Assembly (NCBI GenBank): GCA_963739435.1
Contig: CAVUAN010000006.1
Span: 310,001-374,000 of the forward strand
Source of the DNA: CAVUAN01 sp963739435
GTDB taxonomy: Bacteria; Acidobacteriota; Thermoanaerobaculia; UBA5066; Gp7-AA6
Direction: 5' to 3'
DNA length: 64,000 nucleotides
This document shows positions 59,034-64,000 of the stretch, piece after piece; the first letter of the stretch is position 1, and every line of letters begins with the position of its first letter. The position numbers and the translations under genes were made by a program. The notes beneath the pieces were generated by a model. It saw only the letters and a list, made by a program, of their open reading frames with translations, did not search any database and was not told the DNA's origin.

Positions 59034-59522
59034 ATGAACTGGAAGAATGGCCGGTACGTGATCTCGACGGACCCGGCGAAGCTCGATCGAAAAGTCGTCC
59101 ACGAATTCCTCGCGTCCTCGTACTGGGCGGAGGGCGTTCCGCGCGCCGTCGTCGACCGGTCGATTGAAAACTCGATCGTGTTCGGTCTCTATGACGGGCC
59201 GGCCCAGGTCGGTTTTGCGCGCGTGATCACCGACCGCGCCACGTTTGCCTACCTCTCCGACGTTTTCGTTCTCGAATCGCACCGGAAAACAGGCCTCGGC
59301 AAGTGGCTGATGGATGTGATCATGGCGCACTCGGACCTGCAGAGCCTGCGCCGCTTCCTGCTCGCGACGCGCGACGCCCACGGGCTCTATCGCCAGTTCG
59401 GCTTCACTCCGGTCGCAAAGCCCGACAGGCTCATGGAGATCATGAAGGCGGACGTCTACAAAAACAGGAGTCCAAAGTCCAAAGTCCAAAGTCCAAAGGG
59501 CGGAAGAAGGAAGCTGCCGTGA
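59034..59522 (+). CDS. GNAT-family N-acetyltransferase
   Basis: About 162 residues. YVISTDPAKLDRKVVHEFLASSYWAEG and the acetyl-CoA loop LSDVFVLESHRKTGLGKWLMDVIM (R-x-x-G-x-G/A variant) mark a GNAT enzyme; LLATRDAHGLYRQFGFTPV is the typical beta-6/beta-7 region. Substrate unknown. ATG 59034 is used (TTG 59028 overlaps the sulfatase stop). The C-terminal residues SPKSKVQSPKGGRRKLP come from the heptamer array at 59471-59498 and are unlikely to be functional. Confidence 0.85.
   Translation: MNWKNGRYVISTDPAKLDRKVVHEFLASSYWAEGVPRAVVDRSIENSIVFGLYDGPAQVGFARVITDRATFAYLSDVFVLESHRKTGLGKWLMDVIMAHSDLQSLRRFLLATRDAHGLYRQFGFTPVAKPDRLMEIMKADVYKNRSPKSKVQSPKGGRRKLP
59471..59498. repeat. Heptamer tandem repeat (TCCAAAG)4
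   Basis: Four copies of TCCAAAG, the reverse complement of the 15314-15343 array, inside the 3' end of the acetyltransferase reading frame. A heptamer is not a multiple of three, so copy-number change would alter the C-terminus and the overlap with the next gene. Confidence 0.9.
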
Positions 59523-60268
59523 CGGCGCCGAAGGACTGGTGGAAAGATTTCTTCTTCGGTCTTTTCGTCGACTTCTGGATCGGCGCGATCCCGGCCGAGG
59601 CGACGCGAGCCGACGCGGACTTCATCGAGAAGAGCCTCGCTCTCGCCCCGGGCGCCCGCGTGCTCGACGTGCCCTGCGGCCCGGGCCGGCTGACGCTCGA
59701 GCTCGCGCGGCGCGGCTACCGGATGACGGGCGTCGACATTTCGCCGGAGTCCCTGGACTACGCGCGAGCTCAATCCGCCGCCGAGGGCCTCTCGATCGAG
59801 TGGCGACTCTCGGACATGCGCGACCTGCCGTGGCCTGGAGAGTTCGACGCGGCATTCTGCGCCGGCAACAGCTTCGGCTACTTCGACGACGCGGGACACG
59901 CCGAGTTCCTCGCAGCCGCCGCCCGGGCTCTGAAGCCTGGCGCCCGTTTTCTGCTCGAGTCAGGCTGGGTTGCCGAGGCGATCCTGACGAACTTCAGGCC
60001 CTCGATCGACATGGAGGCGGGCGGCGTTCGCTTCACGGCACAGAACACCTATGACCCGCTCACCGGGCGAGTCGAAAACGTGTTCGCCGCCTCACGCGGA
60101 GACCTGAGCCAGACGCGCCTGGCCTCCCACCGCGTGTACACGGCCAGCGAGATCTGCCGCCTCCTCGATGCGGCCGGCTTTGGCTCGTTCATAGCCTTCG
60201 GTTCGCCCAAGGGTGAGCCCTTTGCCCTCGGCTCGCACCGCCTGCTCCTGATCGCGACCAAACGCTAG
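59519..60268 (+). CDS. SAM-dependent methyltransferase
   Basis: About 249 residues, GTG start 59519 overlapping the acetyltransferase stop. Class I fold: VLDVPCGPGRLTLELARRG (SAM loop), MTGVDISPESLDYARA (acidic ribose ligand) and FDAAFCAGNSFGYFDD (motif with aromatic clamp). Small hydrophobic segments follow. Small-molecule target unknown; no ligand-specific motif. The last bases overlap the convergent regulator's stop. Confidence 0.88.
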   Translation: MTAPKDWWKDFFFGLFVDFWIGAIPAEATRADADFIEKSLALAPGARVLDVPCGPGRLTLELARRGYRMTGVDISPESLDYARAQSAAEGLSIEWRLSDMRDLPWPGEFDAAFCAGNSFGYFDDAGHAEFLAAAARALKPGARFLLESGWVAEAILTNFRPSIDMEAGGVRFTAQNTYDPLTGRVENVFAASRGDLSQTRLASHRVYTASEICRLLDAAGFGSFIAFGSPKGEPFALGSHRLLLIATKR

Positions 60269-60918
60269 GCCTTCTTCCCCGCCTCTGCCTCCGGCGCGTA
60301 GGGATAACAGCCGAGCACCAGACGGAACGGCCGACCCGGCGCGGGTTTTCCCGAAACCGTCCTGCTGGGCGCCGTGAACCGGGCGATCACGCCGACGACG
60401 GCGTCTCTGAGCTCCCGGGTGAACTGTTCCCGCTGCTCCGGGCTTTCGAACCGGAACTGGGACTTGATCGAAAAAGTCGCCAGGCGCTTGGCCTGCCCGC
60501 CGGCTCCACGCGCGGCTTGGGCCGCCCTGGCTGCCCGGGCGACATCGACCTGCATCTGGGCCGAAAGCGCCAGGAGGTAGCCGGCGCTGCCGGCATCCGA
60601 CACCGCCCGCCAGTCGGCGCCGGCCTCACCCAGCAGCTCGGGTGAGATCACGTAACCCTTGGCCGAAGCCACGTAGCGCTGCTCGAACATGTTGCGTTTG
60701 CGCCGCCGGCCCGCCCGTTTCAAGAGCCCGGCCTGCTCGAGGTGGCGGACGTGGTAGTTGACGCGCTGGCGAGGCAGCGTGACCAGCGCGCCCAGCTGCG
60801 TTGCCGAGACGGGCTCGCGCGCCAGCGTCAGGATCCGGGCGCGAAGCGGATCCAGAAGGGCCTCGGCCTGGCGGCCCTCGGCGACGCATTCGATCTCGGC
60901 CGGCTGGAAGGCAGGCAT
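60265..60918 (-). CDS. ArsR-like winged-helix transcriptional regulator
   Basis: A 217-residue protein. Residues 20-80 (LLDPLRARILTLAREPVSATQLGALVTLPRQRVNYHVRHLEQAGLLKRAGRRRKRNMFEQRYVA) form a winged helix of the HTH_20/ArsR-like type; the long C-terminal part has no metal-binding motif and may bind a different ligand or mediate dimerisation. ATG 60918 is supported by a promoter at 60931-60960. It is divergent from the ABC exporter gene, which it may control. Ligand unknown. Confidence 0.85.
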   Translation of the reverse strand: MPAFQPAEIECVAEGRQAEALLDPLRARILTLAREPVSATQLGALVTLPRQRVNYHVRHLEQAGLLKRAGRRRKRNMFEQRYVASAKGYVISPELLGEAGADWRAVSDAGSAGYLLALSAQMQVDVARAARAAQAARGAGGQAKRLATFSIKSQFRFESPEQREQFTRELRDAVVGVIARFTAPSRTVSGKPAPGRPFRLVLGCYPYAPEAEAGKKA

Positions 60919-60930
60919 CTCTTGAAAAAG

Positions 60931-60960
60931 AGAATACTACTAGACAAATTATTCTGTCAA
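60931..60960 (-). promoter_or_regulatory. Sigma-70-like promoter with overlapping GACA-N8-TGTC dyad (regulator gene)
   Basis: On the minus strand a perfect TTGACA (60960-60955), 18-base spacer and TATTCT (60936-60931). The symmetric pair GACA (60943-60946) and TGTC (60955-60958) overlaps the -35 box and spacer, a position suited to autorepression by the winged-helix protein it drives. The -10 ends 12 bases before the ATG, so the leader is only about 6 bases. Confidence 0.6.
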
Positions 60961-61078
60961 TAAGAAACGCAGCCTGCCGGACCGTTTCTATCGACCTGCC
61001 CAATAGGGTTTAGTATAGCCGCGTGCCCCCGGTTGAACCTGGAAATGCGGCCCATACGGCCGCCTGTTCCGGAATGAC

Positions 61079-63043
61079 ATGCCTCGATTGACCTCGATTG
61101 GCGGCGGCGTGTCTTCGCGGATGTCTCGCGGAGAATCCCGGAGACCGGGGACGGCTGCCGAGAAGAACGAGAAGAAGAAGAAAGCCCTGCCCCTGAAGGT
61201 CATCCTGCGCGACGCGGCGGATCTGATTGCCGCCCGCCGGGGCCGGCTCGCCCTGGGCCTCGGCATCCTGCTCGTCAACCGGCTCTCGGGACTGGTCCTG
61301 CCCGGCACGACGAAATGGCTCTTAGACGACGTGATTGGCCGCGGGCGCCGGGAGCTCCTGCCGCTGCTGCTCGGCGCCGCCGCGGCCGCGACCCTCATCC
61401 AGGCCGTCACCAGCTTCTCGCTGGCCCAATTGCTCGGAAAGGCCGCCCAGCGCTCGATCACCGAGCTGCGCCGGGAGGTGCAGCGGCACGTCTCGAAGCT
61501 GCCCATCTCCTACTTCGACCAGACGAAGACGGGCGTCCTTCTCTCGCGTGTCATGACGGATGCCGAAGGCATTCGAAATCTCGTCGGCACGGGCCTAGTC
61601 GAGGTCGTCGGGGGCCTCGTCACGGCCATCTTCGCGCTCGCCATCCTGTTTCAAACCAACGCCCGTCTTACTTCCATAGCGCTGGCGGTCCTGTCGCTCT
61701 TCGGCCTCGTCCTGCTCTTCGCGTTCAAGACCCTGCGGCCCCTTTTCCGCGAACGCGCGAAGATCAACGCGGAGGTCTCCGGGCGGCTCACCGAGTCCTT
61801 TTCCGGCGTGCGGGTCGTCAAGGCCTATCGGGCCGAACGGCGGGAGGCGATCGTCTTCTCCAAGGGAGTCCACCGCCTTTTCCGCAACGTGGCAAAGACC
61901 ATGACGGGTTTCTCGGCCGTCTCGGCCTTTTCGACGCTGCTTTTTGGCCTCGTCGGCGTCGTGATCATGTGGGTCGGGGCCACCGACATGCTGGCCGGCC
62001 GCATGACTGTCGGCCAGTTCGTTTCCTTCACCCTGTACCTGGCTCTGCTCGTCGGGCCCATTGTGCAGATCGTTTCGATCGGCAGCCAGATCACCGAGGC
62101 CTTCGCGGGCCTCGAGAGAATCCGCGAGATCCGCAATGAGACGCCCGAGGACGCGGAAGACGCCACCCGCGCGAGGCTCGAACGCATCGACGGGCGCGTC
62201 GAGTTCAGGGACGTCTTCTTCGAGTACCGCGCCGGAACGCCGGTCCTGCACGGCATCTCCTTCACGGCCCAGCCCGGCACCTCGACGGCCCTCGTGGGCC
62301 CATCGGGCTCCGGCAAGTCCACGATCATCGGCCTCGTCGCAGCCTTCTACCGCCCCACCTCCGGGCAGATCCTGGTCGACGGCCATGATCTGGCAGCCGT
62401 GCGCCTCCAGGACTACAGGTCGCAGCTCGGCGTCGTCCTCCAGGACAACTTCCTCTTCGACGGATCGGTCCTCGAGAACATCGCGTTTGCCCGCCCGGAG
62501 GCGACCGAGGAGGACATCCGGCGCGCGGCGGCGATCGCTCGCTGCGACGAGTTCGTGGAGCAGCTTCCGGAGAAGTACGAGACGATCGTCGGTGAGCGCG
62601 GTGTCCGGCTATCGGGCGGCCAGCGACAGCGCGTGGCGATCGCCCGGGCCATTCTCGCCGACCCTCGCATCCTGATCCTGGACGAGGCCACCTCGTCCTT
62701 GGACAGCGAAAGCGAGGCCGCCATCCAGGCGGGCTTGAACGAGCTGATGAAGGGGCGCACGACGTTCGTCATCGCCCACCGCCTTTCGACGATCCGCAAG
62801 GCCGACACGATCCTCGTCGTCGAGGGGGGCCGGATCGTCGAGCGCGGGCGCCACGCCGAGCTGCTCGCCCTGTCCGGCCGCTATGCCGACCTCTACAACC
62901 GCCAGTACGGCCTCGAGGCGAACCTCTTCTTGAACCCCGGCGAATCCGCCGACGTCCCCGAGGAGCAGCCCAAGGCGACCTCCTCCGCCGATGCCGCCGC
63001 CGTCGGCAGCCTCCCCCTGGTCAACGCCGGCCCGACGGAGTAG
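61079..63043 (+). CDS. ABC exporter, fused membrane and ATPase domains (MsbA-like)
   Basis: A 654-residue half-transporter. A charged N-terminal tail (residues 1-40, rich in Lys/Arg/Glu) precedes six helices (about 45-335) and an ATPase domain. Walker A is residues 407-414 (GPSGSGKST region), then the Q-loop (VVLQDNFLFDGS), the signature LSGGQRQR at 511, LILDEATSSLD and the His switch AHRLST. The 65-residue C-terminal extension is acidic. Lipid, drug or peptide export is possible. ATG 61079 is first of several candidates and no strong ribosome-binding site is apparent. Repeat copy 6 follows. Confidence 0.93.
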   Translation: MPRLTSIGGGVSSRMSRGESRRPGTAAEKNEKKKKALPLKVILRDAADLIAARRGRLALGLGILLVNRLSGLVLPGTTKWLLDDVIGRGRRELLPLLLGAAAAATLIQAVTSFSLAQLLGKAAQRSITELRREVQRHVSKLPISYFDQTKTGVLLSRVMTDAEGIRNLVGTGLVEVVGGLVTAIFALAILFQTNARLTSIALAVLSLFGLVLLFAFKTLRPLFRERAKINAEVSGRLTESFSGVRVVKAYRAERREAIVFSKGVHRLFRNVAKTMTGFSAVSAFSTLLFGLVGVVIMWVGATDMLAGRMTVGQFVSFTLYLALLVGPIVQIVSIGSQITEAFAGLERIREIRNETPEDAEDATRARLERIDGRVEFRDVFFEYRAGTPVLHGISFTAQPGTSTALVGPSGSGKSTIIGLVAAFYRPTSGQILVDGHDLAAVRLQDYRSQLGVVLQDNFLFDGSVLENIAFARPEATEEDIRRAAAIARCDEFVEQLPEKYETIVGERGVRLSGGQRQRVAIARAILADPRILILDEATSSLDSESEAAIQAGLNELMKGRTTFVIAHRLSTIRKADTILVVEGGRIVERGRHAELLALSGRYADLYNRQYGLEANLFLNPGESADVPEEQPKATSSADAAAVGSLPLVNAGPTE

Positions 63044-63057
63044 AGCGATCGATTGCT

Positions 63058-63166
63058 CCCTCTCCCCACGGGAGAGGGGTGGGGTGAGGGGCGAGCAAGA
63101 GCAAGGGAAGCGGTCTGGATGGCGAGAGCTTCCCCCTCACCCTGCCCTCTCCCGGGGGGAGAGGGT
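63058..63166. repeat. Dispersed nested inverted repeat, copy 6
   Basis: CCCTCTCCCCACGGGAGAGGGG, GGGTGAGGGG, about 40 bases, then CCCCTCACCCTGCCCTCTCCC and GGGGAGAGGG. Sits between the convergent ABC exporter and Bax-inhibitor-like genes. Confidence 0.9.
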
Positions 63167-63177
63167 GGGCCGGCCAG

Positions 63178-63894
63178 CTAGTCCCGGCGGCCGCCCATGA
63201 AGCGCAGCATGAAGAGAAACAGGTTGACGAAGTCGAGGTAGAGCGAAAGCGCTCCCACGACGGCGTACGAGCCGAATCGGCCTTCCGGCACAGCCGCCGC
63301 CATCACCTTCAGACGCTGCGCATCCCAGGCCGTAAGGCCCGTGAAGACGAGAACGCCGACGACCGAGATGGCGAACTGCAGGGCGTTCGAATGCCAGAAC
63401 ATCCCAACGATCGACGCCAAAACGAGGCCGACCAGGCCCATGAAGAAGAACTGCCCGGCCCCGGCGAGCGACCGTTTTGTGACGGTACCGAAAAAGGCGA
63501 GGGCGCCGAACATGCCGGCCGTGACGACGAACGTCGAGGCGATGGACGTGGCGCTATAGGCCAGGAAGATGAACGAGAACATGACTCCGTTCAACGCCGC
63601 GTAGACGGTAAAGACGGCTGCCGCGGTCCCGGGCGAGATCTTGTTGACGCGGTAGCTCAGGAAGAAAACGAGCCCCAGGGGCGCCAGGATCACGCCCCAG
63701 CGAAGAATCGGGTTCGAGGCAATCGCCTGGAGAAGACTGGGCGACCCGGCCACGCCGAAGGCTACAGCCGCGGTGATTCCCAGCCCCACGCACATCCACC
63801 CGTAGACGGACTTCAAGAACGTCGTCGCGCGCTCCGAGGCGCCGACAGTCGTGGTCTCGAAGGCGGCGCTCGGCGTCATCCCGAACTGGTTCAT
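63178..63894 (-). CDS. Bax inhibitor-1 / YccA-family membrane protein
   Basis: A 238-residue, seven-helix protein. ATTFLKSVYGWMCVGLGITAAVAFGVAG, VFTVYAALNGVMFSFIFLAYS, GALAFFGTVTKRSLAG and AWDAQRLKVMA with the conserved C-terminal aspartates (YLDFVNLFLFMLRFMG) match the BI-1/YccA family, involved in membrane-protease or calcium leak regulation. ATG 63894 follows GAGGGGG. Intact. Confidence 0.92.
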   Translation of the reverse strand: MNQFGMTPSAAFETTTVGASERATTFLKSVYGWMCVGLGITAAVAFGVAGSPSLLQAIASNPILRWGVILAPLGLVFFLSYRVNKISPGTAAAVFTVYAALNGVMFSFIFLAYSATSIASTFVVTAGMFGALAFFGTVTKRSLAGAGQFFFMGLVGLVLASIVGMFWHSNALQFAISVVGVLVFTGLTAWDAQRLKVMAAAVPEGRFGSYAVVGALSLYLDFVNLFLFMLRFMGGRRD

Positions 63895-63943
63895 GACAAC
63901 CCCCTCTTTCTGAAGGCTCTCACGCTATCATCTGTCTTCCTCC

Positions 63944-64000
63944 ATGGGCGAAGACCGCAAGTACCGCCACCGCGGATACCAGGATTCCGGCGACAGAGAT
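63944..64000 (+). CDS. 5' end of an unrecognised gene cut by the window edge
   Basis: ATG 63944 opens a frame reading MGEDRKYRHRGYQDSGDRD to the end of the window, after TATCAT (63926-63931) and CTTCCTCC. Polar, tyrosine- and arginine-rich start; family not recognised. Divergent from the Bax-inhibitor-like gene. Confidence 0.35.
   Translation, partial: MGEDRKYRHRGYQDSGDRD

Overview
The window is about 64 kb of high-GC, densely coding bacterial DNA. It carries roughly 46 recognisable genes, most intergenic gaps are under 100 bp, and many neighbours overlap by 1-4 bases (GTGA, ATGA or TGATG junctions). Signal peptides, twin-arginine leaders and a possible lipobox point to a Gram-negative-type cell. 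The mix of secreted M2, M13, S9 and M24 peptidases, sortilin/BNR-repeat proteins, TPR-membrane glycosyltransferase-like proteins and an E1 alpha-beta fusion resembles Acidobacteriota-type soil or sediment genomes. That placement is inferred from gene content; there is no rRNA or marker gene to test it. I saw no tRNA, rRNA, CRISPR array, transposase or prophage.

Layout. 0-10 kb: secreted Xaa-Pro aminopeptidase, fused 2-oxoacid dehydrogenase E1, DNA polymerase IV, then a minus-strand operon citrate synthase > secreted HExxH protein > TSUP carrier > acyl-CoA ligase. 10-27 kb: thioesterase-like protein, two coupled membrane proteins, SixA-like phosphatase, M2 peptidase, RNB exonuclease, amino-acid permease, CDF cation exporter, OPT oligopeptide transporter coupled to a DUF885-like peptidase, a tandem pair of small membrane paralogues and an S9 peptidase. 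27-32 kb: transglutaminase-like protein, a coupled FGE-fold/DUF2071/DCC operon, and a divergent two-subunit molybdenum hydroxylase. 32-45 kb: Ada and a run of surface or glycosylation genes, proline iminopeptidase plus dicarboxylate symporter, and a very large BNR-repeat protein. 45-64 kb: M13 peptidase, DUF2142 protein, aguB-aguA plus a PLP racemase/aldolase-like enzyme, NCS1 permease, acyltransferase, VIT1-type transporter, sulfatase-TPR protein, acetyltransferase, methyltransferase, a winged-helix regulator, an ABC exporter and a Bax-inhibitor-like protein.

Theme. At least seven peptidases of different clans, an oligopeptide transporter, amino-acid carriers, an E1 of branched-chain/pyruvate type and citrate synthase together suggest a life built on external protein and peptide breakdown with carbon routed to the TCA cycle. 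The agmatine genes add putrescine synthesis.

Two properties matter for any user. First, about 40 apparent single-base indels interrupt genes between 2.5 and 42.5 kb (worst in E1, M2, DUF885, OPT and the hydroxylase large subunit), whereas I see none in recognisable genes from 42.5 kb to the end. Protein similarity continues across each break in another frame, so these look like consensus errors, and I annotate the genes as whole spans. Second, the same nested inverted repeat (CCCTCTCCC..GGGAGAGGG..GGTGAGGGG and its mirror) occurs six times, five of them exactly between convergent genes.
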